Below, one piece after another: positions 52,135 to 60,330 of a stretch of DNA of 64,000 bases. Each line of letters begins with the position of its first letter. Positions within the stretch are counted from its first letter, which is position 1. The translations under genes and the position numbers were made by a program. The notes below the pieces were generated by a model. It saw only the letters and a program-made list of their open reading frames with translations. It searched no databases and was not told the DNA's origin. The stretch comes from Flagellatimonas centrodinii (GTDB lineage Bacteria; Pseudomonadota; Gammaproteobacteria; Nevskiales; Nevskiaceae): positions 1,674,001 to 1,738,000 of the forward strand of contig NZ_CP092104.1 in assembly GCF_016918765.2 (NCBI RefSeq). The letters are read 5' to 3'.

Positions 52135-53274
52135 TCAGGCGGTGGCGGGGCGCTTGAGACCGACGCTGCGACGCGGTGCTGCCGCGCGGTTCGTCACGCG
52201 ACGCGGCGACGATGTCGGTGCCAGCTCGGCGATGAAGCGCCGCAGGGTGGCAATGGCCTCGGCGCGGCCATCGCCGGCATGCTGCGACATGTTCGAGCAA
52301 TACCAGTCGTGGTGGCCCATGAAACGGTCGATGTCTGACGGCGTCAGCCGGTTGAGATCGGCGCGCATGCCCACCCCCATGCGTTCGATCATGTGCGCGT
52401 TGAGGCGCTGTTCGAAGGCCTCCTCCGGCACCGCCAGGATCGGCTTTCCGAAGTGGATGGCCTCGCCGATCAACTGGTTGCCGGCGGTCGACAACACCGC
52501 CTTGCACTGCGCCAGATCGCGTACGAACCATTCGTTGCTGGGGGCGCGGAAGTCGAGGTTGTCGACCTTGCCGCGGTGTGGCGTGCCGTAGATCACCACC
52601 GGGCAGTCGAGCAGCCGCAGTGCGCGGTCGACATGCGGGCGGTACTGGTGTTCGCCCTTATTGAAATAGCAGAGCAGGTAGTCGCCGTCGCGCGGCTTCA
52701 GCGCCTTGACCTCGTCACGCAGCATCGGGCCCACCACCTTGACGCCGGGATAGGCGCCCTCGGCCGGGTAGAAGCTGGCGATGAGGATGCGCTCGGGGAT
52801 TCCCATCAGGCGGCGGTAGCCGACCGCGTCGCGCATGCCGGTCAGCCACAGGTCGGGCGGGAAGTGCGGTTTGCAGTAGGCAATGATGCCGACATGATCG
52901 AAGCTGATGCGCGGCAGTTTCAAGCGCTGCGCAATGCGGTGGGTCCAGGCTTCGGAATCGGTGATCACCAGCTCGATGTCACGGCTGCGGAACTCGCGTT
53001 CCACCTGTTCCATGCCGTGGCCGCCGAACAGCAGGTCGGCCATCGGTGCGAAGTTTTCGCGCACCGTGCGCGGCAGCGAGTGGCCGCCCTTCTGGTTGTA
53101 GCGATAGCCGATGGTGGGAATGCGCACCGTCGGAAACAGCGGTGCCAACACGTCATAGGCGTCGCCGCCAGCAAAGACGGTGACGTCATGTTCGGCCATC
53201 AGCGCCGGCAACACGCTCATGGTGCGCATGGCATGGCCACGCCCGTACCCCATCACGCCGTAGGCAATCCGCAT
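52135..53274 (-). CDS. MurG-like glycosyltransferase (MJ1255/VC2487 family)
   Basis: A 379-residue protein. MRIAYGVMGYGRGHAMRTMSVLPAL is the GT-B start with its Gly-rich loop, LISFDHVGIIAYC-like and KVVGPMLRDEV follow, and NEWFVRDLAQCKAVLSTAGNQLIGEAIHFGKPILAVPEEAFEQRLNA is the sugar-nucleotide region (GGxxx and E/E motif) of MurG-like enzymes. It likely transfers a sugar to a lipid or envelope acceptor. A four-half-site PHO-type box at 53317-53356 lies 10 bp before a TACCCT -10, suggesting induction in phosphate starvation. A GGAG ribosome site precedes the start. Lysoplasmalogenase follows. Confidence 0.88.
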   Translation of the reverse strand: MRIAYGVMGYGRGHAMRTMSVLPALMAEHDVTVFAGGDAYDVLAPLFPTVRIPTIGYRYNQKGGHSLPRTVRENFAPMADLLFGGHGMEQVEREFRSRDIELVITDSEAWTHRIAQRLKLPRISFDHVGIIAYCKPHFPPDLWLTGMRDAVGYRRLMGIPERILIASFYPAEGAYPGVKVVGPMLRDEVKALKPRDGDYLLCYFNKGEHQYRPHVDRALRLLDCPVVIYGTPHRGKVDNLDFRAPSNEWFVRDLAQCKAVLSTAGNQLIGEAIHFGKPILAVPEEAFEQRLNAHMIERMGVGMRADLNRLTPSDIDRFMGHHDWYCSNMSQHAGDGRAEAIATLRRFIAELAPTSSPRRVTNRAAAPRRSVGLKRPATA

Positions 53275-53300
53275 GTGATCGCTCCTGTTTGGACGGCTGC

Positions 53301-53356
53301 AGGGTAGGGCGGCGGGGTCACAGCGCTGTGACAGACAGGTGTCAGTTTGATGACAG
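53301..53356 (-). promoter_or_regulatory. Predicted PHO box and -10 of the glycosyltransferase gene
   Basis: Read on the minus strand, four 7-bp half-sites repeat every 11 bp: CTGTCAT (53350-53356), CTGACAC (53339-53345), CTGTCAC (53328-53334) and CTGTGAC (53317-53323). After exactly 10 bases comes TACCCT (53301-53306), a plausible -10. The start codon is 27 bp further. This matches the PhoB arrangement (CTGTCAT direct repeats replacing the -35). Confidence 0.75.
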
Positions 53357-53389
53357 TGTCCGGACCGCAGCATGCAAGCGGAGCCCACG

Positions 53390-53417
53390 AAAAAGGGAGG
53401 CCGAAGCCTCCCTTTTT
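53390..53417. terminator. Strong intrinsic terminator
   Basis: GGGAGGC pairs with GCCTCCC around a 4-base loop, flanked by A-run and T-run on each side (53390-53417). It ends the outer-membrane beta-barrel transcript (stop at 53435) and, being symmetric, also works on the other strand. Confidence 0.9.
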
Positions 53418-53434
53418 CAGCCGCAGAGACGGGA

Positions 53435-54022
53435 TCAGAACGCGACGCGGGCGCCGAGACGATAGCCGTCGATGTCGAGGTCAGCGCCACCGTCGGGCTC
53501 CAGCGTCAGCATTCGGTACTCGGCGAAGATGCCGATGATGCCGATGCCGATACGGGCGCCGAGGGTGATGTCGGTGGCGTCCACGTCGACGTTCCCGACG
53601 TCGGATTCCAACCATCCGAGACCGCCGCGACCGTACAGGCTGACCAGCGGCAGACCGGCCTCCAGGCCCACGTAGGCGCCATAGCCGTCGATATCGACTC
53701 CGCCAAAGTCACCGTCGATGTAACGAAGTTCCCCGGTGAACTCCAGAATCGGGGTCAGGTCAGCGCTCATGCCGCCGCCGATGTGGGTCTCGGTGTAGTC
53801 GAACCCCGAGTCGGTCTCCTCATCGAGGTACTCGGCGCGGGCAAAGAAGCCGGTGCCGGGCAGGTTGATGCGACCGCGCAGGCCGAAGCCGTCGCTGTCT
53901 TCTTCCATGCCGCCCGACTCAAACGTGGTGAACGAACCAAACCCCTCGACCGACGCCAGCAGTTCGGCGTTGGCCGCCATCGGCAGCGCGGCCAAGGCCG
54001 CAATCGCCATCACTTTTTTCAT
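53435..54022 (-). CDS. Outer-membrane beta-barrel protein
   Basis: A 195-residue protein. A signal peptide (MAIAALAALPMAANA) precedes alternating strands with aromatic girdles (LLASVEGFGSFTTFE, GFFARAEYLDEETD, GGGMSADLTPILEFTGELRYI, AYVGLEAGLPLVSLYGRGGLGWL). The C-terminus is the barrel signature ending in Phe (YRLGARVAF). About eight strands are predicted, so it is a small barrel of the OmpW/outer-membrane porin-like size. Function is unknown. A palindrome lies in its upstream region (54050-54072), and a strong terminator lies downstream. Confidence 0.85.
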   Translation of the reverse strand: MKKVMAIAALAALPMAANAELLASVEGFGSFTTFESGGMEEDSDGFGLRGRINLPGTGFFARAEYLDEETDSGFDYTETHIGGGMSADLTPILEFTGELRYIDGDFGGVDIDGYGAYVGLEAGLPLVSLYGRGGLGWLESDVGNVDVDATDITLGARIGIGIIGIFAEYRMLTLEPDGGADLDIDGYRLGARVAF

Positions 54023-54049
54023 GTCATCCCTCTCCGTGTTGTGGTGGTG

Positions 54050-54072
54050 CGACGCACCATTACAGTGCGTCG
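54050..54072. repeat. Inverted repeat between rsmB and the beta-barrel gene
   Basis: CGACGCAC pairs with GTGCGTCG around a 7-base loop. It begins 19 bases after the rsmB stop and lies about 28 bases before the beta-barrel start codon. No T-run follows, so it may be an mRNA hairpin, a weak terminator or an operator. Confidence 0.4.
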
Positions 54073-54090
54073 AAGCCTAGCCTACGACAG

Positions 54091-55395
54091 TTACAGCCCG
54101 ATTGCCGCTTTCGCCGGCCGCTTCACCAGGCGGGCGTAGTAGAAGCCGTCATGGTCGCCCCCGGGTGGAATCCGCAGGCCGCAGCGTTCGGCCAGGCCGA
54201 TGTCGATGGGGATGGACGATGGCCGGGCGTCCGGGGTGCGGTCGAGAAAGGCACGCACCACCTCGTCGCCTTCGGCCCGCAGCACCGAGCAGGTGGCATA
54301 GACCAGCACCCCATCCGGTTTCAGCAGGGGCCATAACCGGTCGAGCAGGCGCCGCTGGGTCAGCGCCAGCGGCGGCAGGTCGGTGGCACGCCGCAGCCAT
54401 TTGATGTCGGGGTGGCGGCGGATCACGCCAGTGCCGGAGCAGGGGGCGTCGATCAGGATGCGGTCGAAGGGTTCGCCGTCCCACCACCGTTTGACATCGG
54501 CGGCATCGGCCAGCGCCAGGTGCGCCTCAAGCCCGAGCCGTGTCAGCCCCTGGCGCATGCGGCCCAGCCGCGTCGGGTCGCTGTCGACCGCGGTCAGGTG
54601 GACGTCCGCGTGCTCCAGCACATGGGCGGTCTTGCCGCCGGGGGCGGCGCAGGCATCCAGGACCCGCTGACCGTCCTGCAGGTCGAGCAGGGTCACGACG
54701 CGCTGGGCGCTGGCATCCTGGACCGACACCTCGCCCTCGGCAAAGCCGGGCAACTGATCGACCGGCACCGCCTGCAGCAGCCGCAGGGCATCGGGCGCGC
54801 CCGGCACCGGCGCCGTCTCATGGCCGGCGGCGGCCAGCCGGGCCCGATAGCGGTCGACATCACCATGACGACGGTTGACCCGCAGCGTCATCGGCGCCTG
54901 CAGGTTGCCGGCGGCGAGCACGGCGTCTGCCCGTTTCCCCCAGTCCTGCTGGATGGCGGTGAGTAGCCAGTGGGGATACGACCAGCGCACCAGCGGGTCA
55001 TTCGGTAGTGCCGCCAGCAGCGGTTCGCGTTCGCGCTGTACCCGCCGCAGCAGGGCGTTGACCAGGCCGCGGGCGCGGGGCTGTTCGATCAGCTCGCAGG
55101 CGTTGACGGTCTCGTTGAGCGCGGCGTGGTCGGCCACCGCCATGTCCAGCAGCTGATGCAGGCCGCAGAGCACCAGCGCCTGCAGGTCACTGCCCTTCTT
55201 CAGCGGCCGTTCGGTGAGGCTGTCGAGCAGGGCATCAAGCCGCGTGAGTTGCCGCAGTACGCCATAGGTCAGCGCACGCGACAGGCTGTCCGCGCTCGCG
55301 GGGAGCGCATCGTCGAGGCTGCGGCCCCGGCGCACGGCGGCGACGGCGCGGGCGGCCGTGGCGCGCTGCAGGGCGGGGGAGACGCTGGAAGTCAT
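54091..55395 (-). CDS. rsmB: 16S rRNA (cytosine(967)-C(5))-methyltransferase
   Basis: A 434-residue protein with an N-terminal NusB-like RNA-binding domain (ARAVAAVRRGRSLDDALP, DALLDSLTERPLKKGSDLQALV) and a Rossmann methyltransferase domain. VLDACAAPGGKTAHVLE binds SAM, DAPCSGTGVIRRHPD carries the catalytic PC motif, and YATCSVLRAEGD carries the second Cys. It methylates C967 of 16S rRNA. ATG 55395 gives the family-like N-terminus; an ATG at 55422 is also in frame. In relatives it directly follows fmt; here about 7 kb of other genes intervene. Confidence 0.95.
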   Translation of the reverse strand: MTSSVSPALQRATAARAVAAVRRGRSLDDALPASADSLSRALTYGVLRQLTRLDALLDSLTERPLKKGSDLQALVLCGLHQLLDMAVADHAALNETVNACELIEQPRARGLVNALLRRVQREREPLLAALPNDPLVRWSYPHWLLTAIQQDWGKRADAVLAAGNLQAPMTLRVNRRHGDVDRYRARLAAAGHETAPVPGAPDALRLLQAVPVDQLPGFAEGEVSVQDASAQRVVTLLDLQDGQRVLDACAAPGGKTAHVLEHADVHLTAVDSDPTRLGRMRQGLTRLGLEAHLALADAADVKRWWDGEPFDRILIDAPCSGTGVIRRHPDIKWLRRATDLPPLALTQRRLLDRLWPLLKPDGVLVYATCSVLRAEGDEVVRAFLDRTPDARPSSIPIDIGLAERCGLRIPPGGDHDGFYYARLVKRPAKAAIGL

Positions 55396-55483
55396 GGCAG
55401 GGTCCGGAAGGGGGACGCGCATTCTAGTGAGTCCACCCCGACGGCGGAGCCGGATTTACCACCGCCCCCGCGGCACCACGGCC

Positions 55484-55504
55484 TAAAATGTCCAAAACAG
55501 GACA
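55484..55504 (+). promoter_or_regulatory. -10-like element with adjoining inverted repeat
   Basis: TAAAAT at 55484-55489 is a good -10 (five of six bases), about 80 bp upstream of the first ceramidase-family gene. TGTCC at 55489-55493 is mirrored by GGACA at 55500-55504 across 6 bases, overlapping the transcription start region, as a repressor site would. No clear -35 is visible. Confidence 0.4.
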
Positions 55505-55567
55505 AGGCGAGCCGGCGTCGGAGCCCCCGATGGTCAGGCGTCTCGCCAGTGGATGGAGGAGCAGCGA

Positions 55568-57391
55568 ATGCCGTGGATGGTGACCCGAGCCCTGGGGATG
55601 GGCCTGTTGTGCGTGGGGCTGACGGCCTGTGGCCAGAGTCGCCCCCTGGCCCTGCCCGACGGCGGCACACCGCCACCGGGCACGCCTCGCGCCTGCACCG
55701 CTGACGACCTTTGCGCTGGCGCCGCGCGTATCGCTGTGGCCCCCACCGACGCGCACATCGCCGGCGTCAGCGAGACCCGGCTCGGTCTGGGCACCCGCAC
55801 CCAGCGGTTCAACCTCGGCGGCTTCGGCCTCAACCCGACCCAGAACCTGCCCAATCCGTTCGCCGCGCTCGGCGAGAACCTGACCGAACCGGCGTCGGCG
55901 CCGACGCATTTCAGCGCCGTTCACCAGGAGGAGGAACCGCTGTATCTGCGACTGATGCTGCTCACCCAGGGCGAAACCCGGGTGCTGTTCGTCACGCTGG
56001 ATGCCATCGGTGCCGGCAACCTGATCCAGGAGGGTCTGCGCCAACGGCTGGTGGCGCTGAGCTGTGCGCAGGACCTCTGTATCGACGCCGATGACATCGT
56101 TTTCGGACAGACCCACAGTCACGCCGGTCCGGATCTGCAGGGCTTGTGGGGCGGCGTGCCGCAGGACTGGATCGACAACACCTTCTATGCCGGCGCCGAG
56201 ACGGCGCTGATGCAGGCCCTGCAGGCCCGCGAGCCGGTGAATCTGGCGGTGGCCGAAGGACGCAGCAGCGATTTCAACAACTACCGACGGCCTCGGATCG
56301 ACCCTGAAGATGATGCCGACGATCATCTGGTGGTGTTGCGTGCCCGGGCAGAAGACGGTCGGGTGGTGGTGCAGATCCTGCAGTACGCCGCCCACCCCAC
56401 CAGCATCAACGAAGACCCGCGGGTGCCGCATCCGGACTATGTGCTGGGGGCGGTCAAGCGCCTGGAGCAGGCCGGCGGTGTGGGGCTGTACTTCAACGGC
56501 CCGATTGCCGATGCCTCCGGCGCCGGTGGCGCCTGTGACACCCCTGAGCCCGATGCCTACGAGCGGGTGCGCTGTCGCGGCAACGATCTGGCCGCGCTGG
56601 CCAGCGCCCAGGCATTCAGGCCGCTTGCGGCGAGCCTGGCGATCCGCCACCAGACGGTGACCCTGCCGGTGACCAACCCGGCGTTTCTGGCTGTCGGGGC
56701 CCTCGGATCCTTCAATCGCTACTACAACTTCACACCGCGATTGTTGTTGGACCTGCCGTTGCTGGGCAGCTTGCTGGAAACGGTGACCGGTGAAGTCGCA
56801 CAGGTGGCGCTGACCGCGGAAACCCTGGTGAGCCGGGTCAGCATCGGTGGCCCGGGCGGGCTGGAGATCGCCACCATTCCCGGCGAGGCGACCAACACCT
56901 TTGGCGAATTCATCCGCGGCCTGTCGGCCCAGGCCAACCCGGATGCCACGGTGATGCTGCTGGGGCTGACGCAGAATTCGTTCGGCTACATCCTGCCGGA
57001 GGAAGAGTTCAGCTACATCGATCCGACCGGCGAAGCCGGCTTTCTGGTGCCGTTCACCGGCTACGAGGAATTCGTGTCGCTGGGGCCGCTGTCGGCGCCG
57101 TTGCTGCGTCTGCAAGGCTACATCCCGCTGTTCGATGCACCGCCAGCAGCGGCGGTGCCCGACTATCTGCGGGGCTGTGTCGACCCCGAGGCGGGCAGCT
57201 GCCTGCTGGTCGATATCGCCCTGCGGCTGGAATCCATCCAGGGGGCCTATGCCGACCGCTGCCGCGAGGCGAGCGTGCCGGAGGCCTTCTGCGGGCTGCT
57301 GGACCCCGACACCCCGCTGGCGCCGGTCTGTCTGTCGCTGAACCTGCCGGCGGCCGTCTGTGGCCTGCTCGGCGACCCGCCGGAGGCCTGA
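55568..57391 (+). CDS. Neutral ceramidase-family lipoprotein (first of tandem pair)
   Basis: A 607-residue protein. The ATG at 55568 follows GGAGGAG and opens a lipoprotein signal with lipobox LTAC. GQTHSHAGPDLQG matches the His-containing zinc motif of neutral/alkaline ceramidases (THTHSGP type), and LQYAAHPTSINED resembles the second His ligand region. A long central domain and a Cys-rich C-terminal tail (CVDPEAGSCLLV, CREASVPEAFCGLLD) suggest disulfides. Neutral ceramidases release fatty acid from N-acyl sphingoid lipids; the substrate here is not established. The next homologue starts one base after its stop. Confidence 0.75.
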   Translation: MPWMVTRALGMGLLCVGLTACGQSRPLALPDGGTPPPGTPRACTADDLCAGAARIAVAPTDAHIAGVSETRLGLGTRTQRFNLGGFGLNPTQNLPNPFAALGENLTEPASAPTHFSAVHQEEEPLYLRLMLLTQGETRVLFVTLDAIGAGNLIQEGLRQRLVALSCAQDLCIDADDIVFGQTHSHAGPDLQGLWGGVPQDWIDNTFYAGAETALMQALQAREPVNLAVAEGRSSDFNNYRRPRIDPEDDADDHLVVLRARAEDGRVVVQILQYAAHPTSINEDPRVPHPDYVLGAVKRLEQAGGVGLYFNGPIADASGAGGACDTPEPDAYERVRCRGNDLAALASAQAFRPLAASLAIRHQTVTLPVTNPAFLAVGALGSFNRYYNFTPRLLLDLPLLGSLLETVTGEVAQVALTAETLVSRVSIGGPGGLEIATIPGEATNTFGEFIRGLSAQANPDATVMLLGLTQNSFGYILPEEEFSYIDPTGEAGFLVPFTGYEEFVSLGPLSAPLLRLQGYIPLFDAPPAAAVPDYLRGCVDPEAGSCLLVDIALRLESIQGAYADRCREASVPEAFCGLLDPDTPLAPVCLSLNLPAAVCGLLGDPPEA

Positions 57392-57392
57392 A

Positions 57393-60284
57393 GTGCTGCG
57401 ACAGGCGGCAGTGGTGCTGTCGGCGGCCCTGCTGTTGGTCGCCTGTGGTGGCAGCGACCCGCTGGCGCTGACCGGCCCTGAACCCGCGGCGCCGGCGCCC
57501 GGCGAGGAGATCACAGTGCGTGTCGGTGTCGGCGTGGTCGACATGACGCCCGAGGTGGGCTACTGCGCCGGGCAGTACTGCGACTACGCCACCGACACGC
57601 TGGGCGGGTTGATCAACGGCGACGTCGATCCCTTTCTCACCCATACGCTCAAACACGCCAGCTACGGCATCCAGTCGCGGCTGAGTGCAAGGGCATTGGT
57701 GATCGAGGGCCGCGACGGCCGGCGTGTGGCCCTGCTGAAAACCGACAACTACATCGCCCAGGACATGCTGCTGCGGCGGGTCGGGCAGATTCTCGACGAA
57801 GGGAATTCGGGCATCGGCTACGCGCAGATCCTGCATCACGTCACCCACAATCACAGCAGCGCCTACGCCAGCACCCTGGCGGTCGGGGTCTGGCTGTTCC
57901 AGGACGTGTTCGACGCGCGCTTCTTCGAGCGTCAGGCGCGGCAGATGGCCGCCGCCATCGAGCAGGCCGCCGCCGATCTGCGGCCCGCGCGCATGGGCGC
58001 CACCGAGATCCGACATCGGGTCTACAAGGGCAATGTCGTGCGGCTGGCGACGGCCATCGACGGCTCGCCGGCCGGCTATCCGCTGGAGTACGGCGACCAC
58101 GGGCTGGTGGTCATGCGCTTCGACGACCTCAGCGATCCGGCATCGCCGCAACCGCTGGCGGTGTGGGTGAACTGGGGCGAGCACCCGGAGAGTCTGGACC
58201 CGCATGATCTGCACAGTGCCGATTTCATCGGCCCGCTGGAACGCTTTGTCGAACAGGACCTGGGGGTGCCGCTGGTGTTCAGCCAGGGCGATGTCGGCAG
58301 CGCCGAGAACAGCGGTGACGAGGCCGAATTGCTGGATGACGGGGGTGCTGTCTGTGGCCGTTGGCCCGGCGATGCCGAAGCGCCGGAGCGAGACGACTGT
58401 GCGCCCGGCCAGCGCGTGCTGCGCGATTGGAATCACGAGGGGTATGTGCAGACCGAGCGCAACGTGCGCTATCTCGCCGATGACATCGTGCGCGCCTGGC
58501 AACGCATCGGCGAGGGCGATGCGCGGGTGCCGTTCAGCAGCGATTTCAGCGTCGACATCCGCAATGCCTGGGTACCCGGCCCGCTGTCGCATCCGCTGCC
58601 GACGGTGTCGAATTGCAATACCGAGCTGAGCGTTGGGGGTGACCTCGGGGTGCCGGCGCTGGGCCTGCCCGACTGCGGTCGCTACGGCGTGCCCGGCGAC
58701 AATGCCCTCACCGGCGCCAGTGCCCGGCTGTTTGCGACGCTCAAGGCCGAGGGGATCCCGGTGCCGGATCAGTACGGCGCTCCCGGCGCACCGCTGGTGG
58801 AGGAGAACCTGCGGCTACGGCTGCAGGCGCTGCGGCTGGGCGAGGTGCTGCTGGCCTCCTGTGCCTGCGAGCCGCAGGTCGATCTGGTGCTCAACCTGGA
58901 ATCGCGCCTCGATTCACAGGCCGGCAATCAGTACAACGGCTTCGACTGGGCCTGCCTGATGCCTGAATACGCCGATGACCCGGCATACGCGGCTGCCTGC
59001 GACCTGCAGGCGCAGCACTTCGACCCCGCCGAGCCGGAAAACCGGGCGGGCGAAATCCCCGGTGCCGACGCGCCGGCGACGGCGATCGCGCGCATGCGTG
59101 CCCAGGTCCACAACGATGCCCGCGGCTGGGATGCCGCCGACTACGTGCTGCAGGCGGAAAGCGAGCCGGCCGAGCCGGCGGCGATCAAGGGCAACTTCAC
59201 CCACGAGGAGATCCAGGATCTCGGCGTCCCCGGCTACCCGCTGGTGGTGGCGGTGGGCCACGCCGGCGACTACAACGGCTATACCGTGAGTTACCGCGAG
59301 TACATGAACCGCGATCACTACCGCAAGGCGCTCACCGCCTATGGCCCGCACACCGCCGACTACATGGTCACGCGGCTGGTGCGCATGGGCGCGGCATTAC
59401 GCGGCGGCGCAGAGTTGCAGCCGGAGCCGCTGGACCTGCTGGCGGCGGTGGATGAATTGCGACAGCAGACCCTGGCGCGGACCGTCGGTGTTGCCGCCGC
59501 GGCGGCCGACACACTGTGGCAACAGGGGATCCCCGACGACGTCGGGCCGCCCGCGTTGCTGGAATCACCGACCGACATCACCCGGTTCGACGCGACGCAT
59601 CTACGCTGGCGCGGCGGCTCTACGGCGGTGGACACGCCGGTGGCGCGGGTGGAGCGCGCCGACGCCGAGGGCGGCTGGCAGGTGGTGGCCAGCGGCAGTG
59701 GTGAAGTGCCGGTGCGGGTGCAGTTTCCGCAGGGGCTGCCAGGGGTGCTGCGGACCTACACCGGGATGCACGAGTGGCAGTGGTCGGCGAGCTTCGAGAC
59801 CTACAGCGCCAGCCCGGCCCGCCTCGGGGGCACAGCGCCCGGGCGCTACCGCTTCTGCGTCGACGGACAGGCCCGGCAGTCGGGCGTGACGCAACCCTAT
59901 GCCTTCTGCAGCGAGCCTTTCACCGTTCGGGTCTGGGACGGCATTGCCATCGATCCACCCGCAACGACTGTCGATGGCCTGCAGTTCCGGGTACCGCCCA
60001 TCCGCTATCCCCGCAGTTATGCCGGCAGTCCGTTCCCCTTCGTTGCCGACAATGGCGAGGCGCGAATCTGCGATACCTGCAGTTTCCGCCCCTGGGCGCG
60101 CGAAGGCGTGCTGGCCCGTGCCGGCGGTGAGACCGCTACTGGCGAACGCATCGCAGCGACCTGCATGGCAGACGACGAGGGGGGGCAGTTGTGTCGTCTA
60201 TCCGGCCCGGTCGTGCGGTTATGGGTGGAAGACAGCGACGGCAACCAGGGTCTGCGGGTGCTGGACGACGTCGTGCAACCCTGA
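57393..60284 (+). CDS. Neutral ceramidase-family lipoprotein (second of tandem pair)
   Basis: A 963-residue protein with a GTG start. The signal ends in lipobox LVAC. The N-terminal ceramidase-like domain carries LHHVTHNHSSAYAST, VNWGEHPESLDPHD with a probable zinc His, and FSQGDVGSAENSGDEAE in the region that holds the active Ser of true ceramidases; here Asp takes part of that site. The C-terminal 350 residues contain two strand-rich, Cys-bearing modules. It is much longer than usual family members and has altered active-site residues, so the activity may differ. It shares a transcript with the first homologue and ends at a terminator. Confidence 0.7.
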   Translation: MLRQAAVVLSAALLLVACGGSDPLALTGPEPAAPAPGEEITVRVGVGVVDMTPEVGYCAGQYCDYATDTLGGLINGDVDPFLTHTLKHASYGIQSRLSARALVIEGRDGRRVALLKTDNYIAQDMLLRRVGQILDEGNSGIGYAQILHHVTHNHSSAYASTLAVGVWLFQDVFDARFFERQARQMAAAIEQAAADLRPARMGATEIRHRVYKGNVVRLATAIDGSPAGYPLEYGDHGLVVMRFDDLSDPASPQPLAVWVNWGEHPESLDPHDLHSADFIGPLERFVEQDLGVPLVFSQGDVGSAENSGDEAELLDDGGAVCGRWPGDAEAPERDDCAPGQRVLRDWNHEGYVQTERNVRYLADDIVRAWQRIGEGDARVPFSSDFSVDIRNAWVPGPLSHPLPTVSNCNTELSVGGDLGVPALGLPDCGRYGVPGDNALTGASARLFATLKAEGIPVPDQYGAPGAPLVEENLRLRLQALRLGEVLLASCACEPQVDLVLNLESRLDSQAGNQYNGFDWACLMPEYADDPAYAAACDLQAQHFDPAEPENRAGEIPGADAPATAIARMRAQVHNDARGWDAADYVLQAESEPAEPAAIKGNFTHEEIQDLGVPGYPLVVAVGHAGDYNGYTVSYREYMNRDHYRKALTAYGPHTADYMVTRLVRMGAALRGGAELQPEPLDLLAAVDELRQQTLARTVGVAAAAADTLWQQGIPDDVGPPALLESPTDITRFDATHLRWRGGSTAVDTPVARVERADAEGGWQVVASGSGEVPVRVQFPQGLPGVLRTYTGMHEWQWSASFETYSASPARLGGTAPGRYRFCVDGQARQSGVTQPYAFCSEPFTVRVWDGIAIDPPATTVDGLQFRVPPIRYPRSYAGSPFPFVADNGEARICDTCSFRPWAREGVLARAGGETATGERIAATCMADDEGGQLCRLSGPVVRLWVEDSDGNQGLRVLDDVVQP

Positions 60285-60287
60285 ACG

Positions 60288-60316
60288 CGAAAGGCCCCGC
60301 GGTGCGGGGCCTTTCG
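60288..60316. terminator. Bidirectional terminator between convergent genes
   Basis: A perfect 13-bp stem, CGAAAGGCCCCGC with GCGGGGCCTTTCG around a 3-base loop, sits 3 bp after the stop of the second ceramidase-family gene and 14 bp before the stop of the convergent choice-of-anchor gene. The T-run is short on both sides. Confidence 0.8.
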
Positions 60317-60330
60317 GGACCACCTGTCCC

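Noticed and set aside
55424-57544. Long minus-strand open frame opposite the first ceramidase-family gene
   Set aside because: Composition is repetitive Arg/Gln/His with no domain; the plus-strand gene has a signal peptide, ribosome site and motifs.
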